The notes beneath the pieces are model-generated. The model saw only the letters and a program-made list of their open reading frames with translations, did not search any database and had not been told where the DNA came from. Both the position numbers and the translations under genes were made by a program. Source: Ruminococcaceae bacterium OttesenSCG-928-A16 (lineage in GTDB: Bacteria > Bacillota > Clostridia > Oscillospirales > Ruminococcaceae). Taken from it: 33,200 bases of DNA. Below are positions 6,979-14,818 of this stretch, one piece after another. The stretch's first letter is position 1; the number at the start of each line of letters is the position of its first letter. The stretch spans positions 1 through 33,200 of the forward strand of contig JAJDJP010000022.1 in the NCBI GenBank assembly GCA_030267215.1. Reading direction: 5' to 3'.

Positions 6979-8187
6979 TTATTCTTCAAACGCTGCGTGA
7001 ATGGCCACCACTGCGCGGTCGGCTTCGGCCGCATCGATTAACACCGAAATTTTAATCTCGCTGGTCGAAATCATGCGCACGTTTACGTTGGCTTCGTACA
7101 AAGCCTCGAACATTTTGGCCGCAACACCGCTGTGGCTTTGCATGCCTGCGCCCACAATGCTAACCTTGGCAACGTTGGTATCTACCAAAACCTCTTTGCC
7201 ACCAAAACGGCCAAGGTTTTCTAGCAATATTTGGTGTGCTATCGCGGCATCGCTGGCCGGCACCGTAAAAATAAGGTCTTTGTTTCCGCCACGGCCGCTG
7301 CTTTGCAAAATAATATCCACGTTTATCTTTTTTTGGCCCAGCAGGCTAAACACTTTAAAAGACATGCCTGGCACGTCGGGTACATCTAAAATAGAAACTA
7401 CCGCCACATTTGTATCTTTTGCAACCCCTTTTATTAGCATACCTTCCATCATATCGTACCCCTCCCTTACAATTGTGCCCGAAACCGGATTTAAACTGCT
7501 TAGCACTTCCAGTTCTACGCCAAATTTTTTGGCAAGTTCTACACTGCGGTTATTTAACACCTGTGCGCCCAAAGTTGCCAGTTCCAGCATTTCATCAAAC
7601 GAAATTACCTGCAACTTTTTGGCGTTTGGCACCAGGCGTGGGTCGGCTGTATACACGCCGTCCACATCGGTAAAAATTTGGCAGCGGTCCGCCCGCAGGG
7701 CAGCGGCTATGGCAACGGCGCTGGTATCGCTGCCACCACGGCCAAGGGTGGTAATGTCATCGTTAACATTTAACCCCTGAAACCCCGCCACAATAACCAC
7801 CCGGCGCTTATCCAGCTCGCTTGCAATGCGCTCGGTGTTCAGGTTTTTAATGCGGGCACGGCCATAGCTGCGGTTGGTTTCAAACCCGGCTTGCCAGCCC
7901 GTAAGGCTAACGGCCGGGCAGCCAAGCTCGCCCAAAGCCATGGCAAGCAGAGCCATGCTAATCTGCTCGCCCGAAGAAAGCAGTACGTCCATCTCCCGCG
8001 CACTGGGGTTATGGGTTATCTCCCCTGCTTTTTCCAGCAAATCATCGGTGGTGTCTCCCTGGGCAGATACCACCACGGCTACGTCGTTGCCGGCGTTAAA
8101 GGTGTTGGCCACAATGCGGGCCACATTAAAAATGCGGTCTCGGTCTCTTACCGAGCTTCCGCCAAACTTTTGTACAATTAACGGCAT
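6979..8187 (-). CDS. lysC: Aspartate kinase
   Basis: This enzyme phosphorylates aspartate, the first step toward lysine, threonine, methionine and diaminopimelate. The 402-residue length fits the monofunctional class. KFGGSSV is at 7-13, VSAQGDTTDDLL follows at about 40-51, and GRGGSDTSAVAIAA lies around 150-163. The final third (about 265-400) carries two ACT regulatory domains, so feedback by lysine and/or threonine is likely. A GAGGGG ribosome-binding site precedes the ATG. It is the last gene of a same-strand set pheB-hom-thrB-lysC and has no clear promoter of its own, so cotranscription is likely. A strong terminator follows. Confidence 0.97.
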   Translation of the reverse strand: MPLIVQKFGGSSVRDRDRIFNVARIVANTFNAGNDVAVVVSAQGDTTDDLLEKAGEITHNPSAREMDVLLSSGEQISMALLAMALGELGCPAVSLTGWQAGFETNRSYGRARIKNLNTERIASELDKRRVVIVAGFQGLNVNDDITTLGRGGSDTSAVAIAAALRADRCQIFTDVDGVYTADPRLVPNAKKLQVISFDEMLELATLGAQVLNNRSVELAKKFGVELEVLSSLNPVSGTIVREGYDMMEGMLIKGVAKDTNVAVVSILDVPDVPGMSFKVFSLLGQKKINVDIILQSSGRGGNKDLIFTVPASDAAIAHQILLENLGRFGGKEVLVDTNVAKVSIVGAGMQSHSGVAAKMFEALYEANVNVRMISTSEIKISVLIDAAEADRAVVAIHAAFEE

Positions 8188-8248
8188 GTGCTTCCCCTCA
8201 ATCCCTCTATAAAATTGCTACTCTACTTTTAAACATTTTTGCAACATA

Positions 8249-8280
8249 CTGTTTTTGCGCCCCGCAGAAGGCAAAAACAG
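8249..8280. repeat. Inverted repeat between thrB and lysC
   Basis: CTGTTTTTGC (8249-8258) and GCAAAAACAG (8271-8280) form a 10-bp stem with a 12-nt loop in the 153-bp gap. There is no T tract on either side, so it is unlikely to stop transcription fully; it may shield or process the mRNA between thrB and lysC. Confidence 0.5.
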
Positions 8281-8340
8281 AACCATGCAAATTAGCGGTT
8301 GAACACGCAGGGCTAAACGCTATCGCCCTTGCCTATCAGC

Positions 8341-9243
8341 CTATATTAGCCTTGCGCCCAAATTATCGGGCTGCAATTGCAGCAGGGTAAATTTGCCGGC
8401 GGCCTCGCCATTTTGCGCGGCGGTTTGCAGTGCCTGCTGGGCAGTTTGCCAAAACCGGGTGTTTCCTTTTTCTACCACGGTTAAAATGCTGGGGCCTGCC
8501 CCGCTTATGGTAACCGCCAATGCGCCGGCGGCTTTGGCCAGGGCAAACACCTGTTCGCCGCCCTCAATTAGGGGCAGGCGGTAAGGCTGGTGCAGCTTGT
8601 CTTCGGTGGCAACGGGCAGCAAATCCAGCCGTCCCTCGCACAGGGCGGCTTGGCACAGCGCCGCGCGCGAAAGATTATACACGGCATCGGCATGCGGCAC
8701 AGTTTTGGGCAGGGCCGCCCGGGCCTTTTCGGTCAGCAGTTCAAAATTTGGCACAAACACCCCAAACAGCAAGGTGGGCGAAATTTCTTTTTTAACGCTG
8801 TACACCCGCCCGTTTTCGATGCAGCTTGCCACCAGCCCACCCAGCAGCGCCGGGGCCACGTTGTCGGGGTGGCCCTCTATGCCGGCGGCAATGGTAAGCA
8901 GTTCTTCTCGGGTGCAGGGGTTTTTAAGCAGGGCATTGGCCCCAATAAGCCCGGCCACAATGCAGGCCGAAGACGAACCCAACCCCCGCGCCATGGGGAT
9001 GGGGCTGGTTTGGGTAATTTGCAGCCCGGTAAACGGTTTGCCGCAATGCTGGTATAATAGCTGGGCCGCATGGTACACCAGGTTATCTGGCCCGGTGGGC
9101 ACTGCGTGCTCGTCGGCACTGGTAATATGGCAACCTTCGGCCTGGGCCATTGCCACCACATTGCCAAGGCCCAGCGCCAGGCCAAGGCTATCGAACCCGG
9201 CGCCTATATTGGCGCTGGTTGCGGGTACATGTACTGTTACCAT
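8341..9243 (-). CDS. thrB: Homoserine kinase
   Basis: A GHMP-family kinase that makes O-phosphohomoserine from homoserine, the penultimate step to threonine. The N-terminus MVTVHVPATSANIGAGFDSL carries the family's substrate-side motif, and the phosphate-binding loop PMARGLGSSSA spans about 83-93. The 300-residue length is normal. GAGGGG lies before the ATG. It sits 103 bp after hom on the same strand, so homoserine made by Hom is passed directly into this step. Threonine synthase (thrC) is not in the window. Confidence 0.97.
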   Translation of the reverse strand: MVTVHVPATSANIGAGFDSLGLALGLGNVVAMAQAEGCHITSADEHAVPTGPDNLVYHAAQLLYQHCGKPFTGLQITQTSPIPMARGLGSSSACIVAGLIGANALLKNPCTREELLTIAAGIEGHPDNVAPALLGGLVASCIENGRVYSVKKEISPTLLFGVFVPNFELLTEKARAALPKTVPHADAVYNLSRAALCQAALCEGRLDLLPVATEDKLHQPYRLPLIEGGEQVFALAKAAGALAVTISGAGPSILTVVEKGNTRFWQTAQQALQTAAQNGEAAGKFTLLQLQPDNLGARLI

Positions 9244-9346
9244 CTTGGTTCCCCTCTTCCCGCTTTTAACTAATTTTTATATGCTTAGCGCCAAACACCG
9301 CAAACCCTAAGTAGGCTTATGTATTTGGGCTATACAGTTTACCGGT

Positions 9347-10564
9347 TTAATCCAGCAACTTCATTGTAATGGCAGTTGTTACACCCTGCCCCGCAAGTGC
9401 TGCCACAGTGCTTGCTAATTCTTCGGCAGAATATGCTTCTAGCATGGCGGCAGCCACACCCGGTATTGGCTTTGCGTTGGGTTGCTGCAGTACCATTTGC
9501 AGGTTTGTGGGCTTTGTGGGGCGCAGGTAGTAGTTATACCGGCCGGTATCTTGGTACTGCCCCTCTATAGGTGGGGCGGGCAGCCAAAACAGGTTGTTGT
9601 GCAGTGCTGGGCCATGCTGCAAGGCATCCATAGCATCGGCTACTACGGCGCTGGCGGTAGGCAGTTTGCCCGCCCCTTTGCCATAAAAAAGCACCTCGCC
9701 CAGCATGTCGCCCTGTATGGCCACTGCATTAAACACGTCCTCTACCCCGGCCAGCAGGTTGCTGCTGCTTACCAGCATTGGCTCTACCCCGCATTGTAGG
9801 TTGCCGCCGGCCGCTTTAGCCGCCCACGCCACCAATTTTACAGCCCGGCCCATTTGCTGCCCGGCCTGTATATCGGCGGGGGTAACGGCACGTATACCAC
9901 GGGTTGGCACATTTTGCGGGTAGACATGTTTGCCAAAGGCAATGGCGGCCAAAATAGCAATTTTGCGCCCGGCATCAATGCCGTCTACGTCCGAAGAAGG
10001 ATCGATTGTTTCGGCATAACCAAGGCTTTGCGCCTGTTGTAAAGCGGTGTCAAAATCCAGGCCTTCTTTTTCCATACAGGTTAGCATGTAGTTGGTGGTG
10101 CCATTAACAATGCCCTGCACAGCCAGCAGGTGGTTGGCTGCCATGCTTTGGTACATGGGGGTTATTAGTGGCATGCCGCCCCCCACGCTGGCCTCGAACA
10201 AAAAGCAAACATTGTGCTGTTTGGCTTTTTGCAGCAATACATCGCCGTAGGTTGCCACCAGCTCTTTGTTGCTGGTAACTACGTGGCGGCCGCTTTCCAG
10301 CGCGCGGGTAACAAAATTGTACGCTGGGTTTGTGCCACCAATGGTTTCCACCACCAGCTCCACCTCGGGGTCGCTTAGCACCTGCTCAAAATCTTTTACA
10401 AACAGGGCAGCGTCTTCGCTTTCGCTAAAATCACGAATATCGCAAATATATTTTACCTCTAGCGGCGCGCCCAACCTGCGGCGCACCACCTCTTGGTTTT
10501 GGCGCAGCACCTGCAGCACCCCGCTGCCCACTGTTCCAAAACCCAATATTGCCAATTTTGCCAT
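9347..10564 (-). CDS. hom: Homoserine dehydrogenase
   Basis: This 405-residue NAD(P)-dependent enzyme reduces aspartate semialdehyde to homoserine. The dinucleotide-binding GFGTVGSGV is at 8-16, and VTSNKELVA around residue 100 and VGGGMPLI further on are family hallmarks. A C-terminal ACT-like stretch (about 330-405) suggests threonine feedback. The ATG at 10564 is chosen because AGGAG lies 5-8 bp upstream and the Rossmann fold begins at once; the open frame runs 75 codons further, through a repeat-containing leader, without protein homology. It lies between pheB and thrB in the amino acid cluster. Confidence 0.96.
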   Translation of the reverse strand: MAKLAILGFGTVGSGVLQVLRQNQEVVRRRLGAPLEVKYICDIRDFSESEDAALFVKDFEQVLSDPEVELVVETIGGTNPAYNFVTRALESGRHVVTSNKELVATYGDVLLQKAKQHNVCFLFEASVGGGMPLITPMYQSMAANHLLAVQGIVNGTTNYMLTCMEKEGLDFDTALQQAQSLGYAETIDPSSDVDGIDAGRKIAILAAIAFGKHVYPQNVPTRGIRAVTPADIQAGQQMGRAVKLVAWAAKAAGGNLQCGVEPMLVSSSNLLAGVEDVFNAVAIQGDMLGEVLFYGKGAGKLPTASAVVADAMDALQHGPALHNNLFWLPAPPIEGQYQDTGRYNYYLRPTKPTNLQMVLQQPNAKPIPGVAAAMLEAYSAEELASTVAALAGQGVTTAITMKLLD

Positions 10565-10684
10565 ATTTTTCTCCTCAAAAGCAATAATATCGTTGAGCGG
10601 CTGAATGCATTTTACGCAAACAGCCCCAAAAATGCCGCCACATAAAGCGACAAACGCAGCACAAAGGCCCGTGTGTTTTGTTTG

Positions 10685-10736
10685 GTACACAACCGCCAGG
10701 CAGCTTTGCAGCCAGCGCTGTAAGGCACCCTTTCTT
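10685..10736. repeat. Imperfect 52-bp direct repeat, copy A
   Basis: This copy matches 10807-10858 at 44 of 52 positions by eye. Both contain the invariant core GGCAGCTTTGCAGC and end in CCCTTTCTT. Both lie in the 303-bp gap between pheB and hom, which otherwise holds no gene. Confidence 0.7.
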
Positions 10737-10806
10737 CGTAAACAAACCAAAAGAAAGGGATTGCAGTACAAGGCAGCAAAAAGCGGCACAAGGGCGCGTA
10801 TATTGG

Positions 10807-10858
10807 ATACGCAACCGCCGGGCAGCTTTGCAGCTAACGCCGTAATGCGCCCTTTCTT
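10807..10858. repeat. Imperfect 52-bp direct repeat, copy B
   Basis: Second copy of the element at 10685-10736, offset by 122 bp, same orientation. It ends 9 bp before the pheB stop codon. In the minus (transcribed) direction each copy starts AAGAAAGGG and carries GCTGCAAAGCTGCC. It may be a dispersed repeat of this genome or a leader element ahead of hom. Confidence 0.7.
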
Positions 10859-10867
10859 TTAGATTTG

Positions 10868-11296
10868 TTACTTGCTGCGTTTAATATCTACCACCGTACG
10901 CTGCTTTTTCAGCTCTTCGCACAGGGTGTCAATGTCCATTTCCATGCCTTGGGTGCGCACTGTTACTGCCACCACGGCGGCGCCATTTTCTGGCATATTT
11001 TGGTTAATGGTAACCACGCCTGCCCCTGCGCCCGAAATAGCGGCAAGCAGGTTTTGCAGTGCACCGGTTTCGTCCAGCAGGGCGGCTGTAAGGGTAAAAA
11101 CATCCCGCCCGGTATCGGCCCTAAACACGCTGTCTTTATACTTGTAAAAGGCGCTGCGGCTTACATCCACCATTTTGGTAGCGCGCGACACATTTTTGGC
11201 TTCACCGCTGGCAAGCAATTCTTTCGCCCGCAGCACCCGCAAAAAAACATCGGGCAAAACGCTGGCCGCCACCAACAGGTATTTTTCCTCGTCCAA
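10868..11296 (-). CDS. pheB: ACT domain protein, PheB family
   Basis: The product (142 residues from the TTG at 11296) has an N-terminal helical segment ending in DVSRSAFYKYKDSVF and a C-terminal ACT domain (about 68-140), the layout of the PheB/YszB family. ACT domains bind amino acids and these small proteins are thought to be regulatory; the ligand here is not known. The start: a perfect GAGGTGA ribosome-binding site ends 5 bp before TTG 11296, whereas the GTG at 11303-11305 lies inside that site and an in-frame TGA is two codons upstream of the GTG. Starting at TTG gives an N-terminus (MDEEKYLL) like known PheB proteins. It is the first gene of the hom-thrB-lysC set. Confidence 0.9.
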   Translation of the reverse strand: MDEEKYLLVAASVLPDVFLRVLRAKELLASGEAKNVSRATKMVDVSRSAFYKYKDSVFRADTGRDVFTLTAALLDETGALQNLLAAISGAGAGVVTINQNMPENGAAVVAVTVRTQGMEMDIDTLCEELKKQRTVVDIKRSK

Positions 11297-11335
11297 ATTG
11301 TTCACCTCTCAAACACATTTGTACTTACAACAAAT

Positions 11336-11364
11336 ACTATACCACGGCTTTTTATAACTTACAA
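11336..11364 (-). promoter_or_regulatory. Promoter of pheB-hom-thrB-lysC
   Basis: On the minus strand TTGTAA (11359-11364) and TATAGT (11336-11341) are separated by 17 bp. The start would fall near 11329, about 33 nt before the pheB start. TTTGT and ACAAA arms around this start (about 11318-11334) may be a small operator. Confidence 0.7.
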
Positions 11365-11543
11365 GCAAAAACGGGCAGTTTATTCATGTTACACAAAACA
11401 TGCTATGCGTGTTGGCATTATGCGGTATTTTTGCACAAACCATGCTAAAGTGCTACAGTGAAATTGCTGCCCTAACCTATACCCTATGGCGGAGATATTG
11501 CCGCCCCGTTTTAACCAAAGCCACATAGCACTTAGTGGCAAAA

Positions 11544-11585
11544 AGCAAAGCCCAAAACCTTAGTTGCAAGGTTTTGGGCTTTGCT
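11544..11585 (-). terminator. Strong terminator after the pirin gene
   Basis: An 18-bp perfect stem, left arm AGCAAAGCCCAAAACCTT at 11544-11561 and its complement at 11568-11585, has a 6-nt loop. On the minus strand it is followed by TTTTTGCC. It lies 17 bp past the pirin stop. Confidence 0.9.
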
Positions 11586-11602
11586 ATGTTAAGCGCCGTA
11601 CG

Positions 11603-12448
11603 TTATTTAACAATTTTGTGTTTGATAAACTCGCCGCTGCGCAGCTCCTCGAAAGCGTGGTCCAGCTCTTCACGGCTGTTCATTACAATGGGGCCACCCC
11701 AGGAGATTCCCTCGTGCAGGGGTTTGCCGCTGCAAAAGATAAAACGGGTATTTGCGCCGGCTGGGGCTGCCACGGTTACGGCATCACCCTCGCCAAACAG
11801 TACCGCTGTTTTGCTGGCAACGGTTTGTCCGTCAATCACAGCATCACCATCAATTAAAAACACAAACACATTTTCATCGGTTTTGGTGGGCAATGTAAGG
11901 CTGGCCCCTGCCTGCAGGGCTACATCGTAAATGCTGGCCTGCACATGGTACGGCTTTACCCCCTTGGCGCCGGCGTACTGGCCCGAAATTACCCGCACTA
12001 CGCCGCCTTCTACCTCGGCTTCGCCTATCATTTCGCTGGTAATATCAAAATAGCGTGGTTCAGCCATTTTTTGCTTTTGGGGCAGGTTTAGCCACAATTG
12101 CAACCCCAACATGCGGGGCGAAGCCTGTGGCATCTCTTGGTGCATAATGCCGCTGCCGGCGGTCATCCACTGGCTTTGCCCGCTTTTAATGGTACCCTTA
12201 TTGCCAAGGCTGTCCTCGTGGTCAATTTCGCCCTGGATTAAATAGGTGATGGTTTCGATGCCACGGTGCGGGTGAAACGGGAACCCTGCGGTGTAATCTG
12301 CCGGGTTTTCAGAGTCGAACGAGTCCAGCATCAAAAACGGATCGAACGCTTGGGCGGTATCTCGCCCCAAAACCCGCACCAGGTGCACACCAGCACCGTC
12401 TATCGCGCGTTGGCCGCGCACTAAATCTTTTATTTTTCTATCTGCCAT
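11603..12448 (-). CDS. Pirin family protein
   Basis: A bicupin protein of 281 residues. The metal ligands of the first cupin are all visible: His59 and His61 in FHPHRGIET and His103 and Glu105 in GIMHQEMP, matching the pirin set. Bacterial pirins have been described as quercetinases or as regulators; the sequence alone does not choose between them. The second cupin (about 175-281) lacks an obvious metal site. GGAGG lies 6 bp before the ATG. It is a single-gene unit with its own promoter, a palindrome at the transcription start and a strong terminator. Confidence 0.93.
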   Translation of the reverse strand: MADRKIKDLVRGQRAIDGAGVHLVRVLGRDTAQAFDPFLMLDSFDSENPADYTAGFPFHPHRGIETITYLIQGEIDHEDSLGNKGTIKSGQSQWMTAGSGIMHQEMPQASPRMLGLQLWLNLPQKQKMAEPRYFDITSEMIGEAEVEGGVVRVISGQYAGAKGVKPYHVQASIYDVALQAGASLTLPTKTDENVFVFLIDGDAVIDGQTVASKTAVLFGEGDAVTVAAPAGANTRFIFCSGKPLHEGISWGGPIVMNSREELDHAFEELRSGEFIKHKIVK

Positions 12449-12493
12449 CAGCTGCCTCCAATTTTTACGCCTGCCTTATGTGCAAGGCCTTTT

Positions 12494-12513
12494 TATATAC
12501 TTTATAGTATATA
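12494..12513. promoter_or_regulatory. Perfect palindrome at the pirin transcription start (candidate operator)
   Basis: TATATACT (12494-12501) and AGTATATA (12506-12513) are perfect inverted repeats around TTAT. The site touches the -10 hexamer and covers about +1 to +20, where a bound dimer would block transcription. The regulator is unknown; there is no regulator gene next to it. Confidence 0.6.
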
Positions 12514-12541
12514 TTATACCATTGCAGTATAGTTTTAGCAA
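12513..12541 (-). promoter_or_regulatory. Promoter of the pirin gene
   Basis: On the minus strand TTGCTA (12536-12541) and TATAAT (12513-12518) are separated by 17 bp, about 65 bp ahead of the pirin ATG. Confidence 0.75.
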
Positions 12542-12590
12542 ATGGCGCTTACGGCCCAACAATGCCGTTTTAAAGTGCTTTTGGGCAGCT

Positions 12591-14729
12591 TTATTCCGCC
12601 GCATTTGGCAGCTTATAAATACGCACATCTGGCCCGGCATACACCTGCTCCATTGCGCTTAGCTGCTCTTCGCTGGCATCAAATTTGTTCGATTGCTCTG
12701 AAAAAATAAGATAGCTAATATTATTTTCACGGCACAAGCGCACCACCTCTTGGGGCGGGGTTGTGGCATTAAACAAGGCATTGTTCACGGTCAACCGTTC
12801 CAGCACTACTTCTTCGGCCACGCCCATGTTGGTTACCGCATACTGAAATCCCTCCATATATCCCTGCCGCGCGCAAAGGGCCGAATATAGGTTGCTAATG
12901 CCCTCGCGCCGCATACCGGTGTGGATACGGTTGGTGGCAAACATGGCATCTTTAGGGCTGTTTTGGCTAAACCACACCATGGCTGCCTCGTCGTCCGGCG
13001 TCATTACCGAGTCGTAGGGATATTTTTCCTCTAGCCCAAGGTTGCGGGCCACCTGCCGGGCGCCGCTGCCCACAATGTGGGTATACAAAAACCCTGCGGT
13101 GGCAAAACCCACCAAGGCAAAAAACGCAACCAACGCAATGCCTGCCTTTTTTACCATTGTTTTAACCTTGGTAAACTGGCCGGCTTTGGGCCAGCGTAGG
13201 GTATCTGTGGCATCTACCACCAGCAGCGTTACAAAAAATATAGAGGCAAACAAAAAGTAGGTTTGGCTCATGGCTGGGTGGTTAAACCAAAAAAACGCCA
13301 GCAAGCCGCCAACCGCAACGCCGTTAAAAAACACCTTTTCGGCCGGTAGCTTGCCAAAGTGGTGCAGGCTGTGCCCCACCTGTTTACAAAACAGTAAAAA
13401 CACGGCCGGCATCATTAAAAAGCTTTGCAGTAGCCAAAACAGCGGCAGGCTAAGCTGCCACACCGTTTGGTTTTTGCTTTGAATAAGGGCTAAAATGTTA
13501 ACAAAGTAGCCTTTTTCTAGCGTGCCGGCCAGGCTAAACGGCATGCTGTTATTGGCCCCACTGCTAAACATTACAACATATACTACCGCAAACATGGCCA
13601 GTGCCACGGCACCAAACACCAGCCCCCGCCAGCTTATGTTTTTTTGAAAAACGCCAATAACCAAAGTGAGCACCAGGCTGCAAATTACCATAGCTGCCAC
13701 CGGCCCTTTTGCAAAGGTAAGCATAAAAAAAGCACACAGCAGCAAAGCATAATGCACTAGGCTAGCCTTATATTTTTGCCGCATAGCCAGCACCAATAGC
13801 CCGCCAAAAATGCACAAAAACACCGTGGCGGTGGTTTGCCCGTTAATATTGGTTATTAGGTGGGTAATGCTGCTGTTCCAAAAAACACTCCACCCGTTGG
13901 GTAGCACCTTCCACAAGCTGGCGCAGCTAAACAAAAACAAGCTATAGGGGAACAATACCACCTTAAACAGGCTTTGTGGCCACACAATGCGCCCAAATTG
14001 ATGCAGGCATAGAACCAGCGCCGCCAGCATAAACGGCTGCATGTAAAACCCAATAATGTTATAGGCAGAAATGCCACTTACCACCGAAAGCGCACCGGCC
14101 AAAAGCTCGGTTAAATAATGGTAGTGCAGCCGCACGTTGTAAAAGCGGATATCGTGCGGAGGGAAAGCCATGGTAAAGCTGTTGGCATTGCCCACATTCC
14201 ACAAAAAGTCCTGGTTCAGTAGTACATCACCCACCGCAAGTGGGTGCGCATTTTTGGTTACGCTGGCAAAGGTGTATAGCAGCCATAAGGCGGCAAACAG
14301 CAGCACAAGCAACCACTGGTGCGGTTGCATTTTTTGTTTTTGCGGCAAGCCAAACCGGGGCTGCCCACGTTTTTTATATAGCTGCAAGCCCGCCCACCCA
14401 AGGCCAAGGGCCGGCGGTAGCATGCGCAGCAGCCAAAGCGCATTTAGCCGCATGGCCACACAATACAGCGCCGCAAAAAAACCAGCCCCCAGCAACAGCG
14501 CCAGCGGCCCGGTAAACCCTTTAGCAAACCGGTGTGTTTTTAACAAGTGGGCCAAACACAGCCCCGGCAGCACAATATAGCCCATTAGCACCGCCGCAAA
14601 TAACAGCAATTGCAGTACGCTGGCACCGCCAAAGGTAAGCAGCACGCCGTATATTACAGCCACCAAAGCCACCAGCACCATTTTTGTTTTGGTAAACCCG
14701 GTGTACAAATTATTTACAAAGCTTTTCAA
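12591..14729 (-). CDS. Large polytopic membrane protein, possible GT-C-type glycosyltransferase
   Basis: The 712-residue product has roughly a dozen or more hydrophobic helices up to about residue 550 and then a soluble domain of about 160 residues. An acidic loop after an early helix (LLNQDFLWNVGNANSF, near residue 190) and a tail ending in a YLIFSEQSNKF and VRIYKLP pattern resemble the layout of GT-C glycosyltransferases and YfhO-like proteins, which use lipid-linked sugars at the outer membrane face. I do not recognise a named family, and the donor and acceptor are unknown. The start is TTG at 14729 with GGAGG 11 bp upstream. It follows cca by 87 bp on the same strand. Confidence 0.75.
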   Translation of the reverse strand: MKSFVNNLYTGFTKTKMVLVALVAVIYGVLLTFGGASVLQLLLFAAVLMGYIVLPGLCLAHLLKTHRFAKGFTGPLALLLGAGFFAALYCVAMRLNALWLLRMLPPALGLGWAGLQLYKKRGQPRFGLPQKQKMQPHQWLLVLLFAALWLLYTFASVTKNAHPLAVGDVLLNQDFLWNVGNANSFTMAFPPHDIRFYNVRLHYHYLTELLAGALSVVSGISAYNIIGFYMQPFMLAALVLCLHQFGRIVWPQSLFKVVLFPYSLFLFSCASLWKVLPNGWSVFWNSSITHLITNINGQTTATVFLCIFGGLLVLAMRQKYKASLVHYALLLCAFFMLTFAKGPVAAMVICSLVLTLVIGVFQKNISWRGLVFGAVALAMFAVVYVVMFSSGANNSMPFSLAGTLEKGYFVNILALIQSKNQTVWQLSLPLFWLLQSFLMMPAVFLLFCKQVGHSLHHFGKLPAEKVFFNGVAVGGLLAFFWFNHPAMSQTYFLFASIFFVTLLVVDATDTLRWPKAGQFTKVKTMVKKAGIALVAFFALVGFATAGFLYTHIVGSGARQVARNLGLEEKYPYDSVMTPDDEAAMVWFSQNSPKDAMFATNRIHTGMRREGISNLYSALCARQGYMEGFQYAVTNMGVAEEVVLERLTVNNALFNATTPPQEVVRLCRENNISYLIFSEQSNKFDASEEQLSAMEQVYAGPDVRIYKLPNAAE

Positions 14730-14762
14730 AAAAATAACGCCTCCAAATAGTCGTTAATTTTT

Positions 14763-14818
14763 GGGGCGCAGCCATTGGTTAAGCGCAAAGGCCCCCCTGC
14801 ACTTATGCGCCCCTTTTT
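14763..14818 (+). terminator. Hairpin with T tract on the plus-strand side, between cca and the membrane protein gene
   Basis: GGGGCGCA (14763-14770) pairs with TGCGCCCC (14806-14813); TTTTT follows on the plus strand at 14814-14818. On the minus strand, the direction of both flanking genes, the bases after the stem are AAAAATTAAC, so it would not be a normal terminator there. It may block antisense transcription or act as an RNA structure in the cca 3' region. Confidence 0.45.

Noticed and set aside
7001-7780. 259-codon plus-strand open frame over lysC
   Set aside because: It is antisense to a complete aspartate kinase and has no start signals.
8597-9310. 237-codon plus-strand open frame over thrB
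   Set aside because: It is antisense to an intact homoserine kinase and its sequence is a mirror of those codons.
10565-10789. N-terminal extension of hom
   Set aside because: The Rossmann motif starts right at the ATG 10564 with AGGAG in front; the extension covers a repeat-bearing leader and lacks homology.
10685-10858. The two direct repeats as a CRISPR array
   Set aside because: There are only two imperfect copies of 52 bp, no regular spacers and no cas genes.
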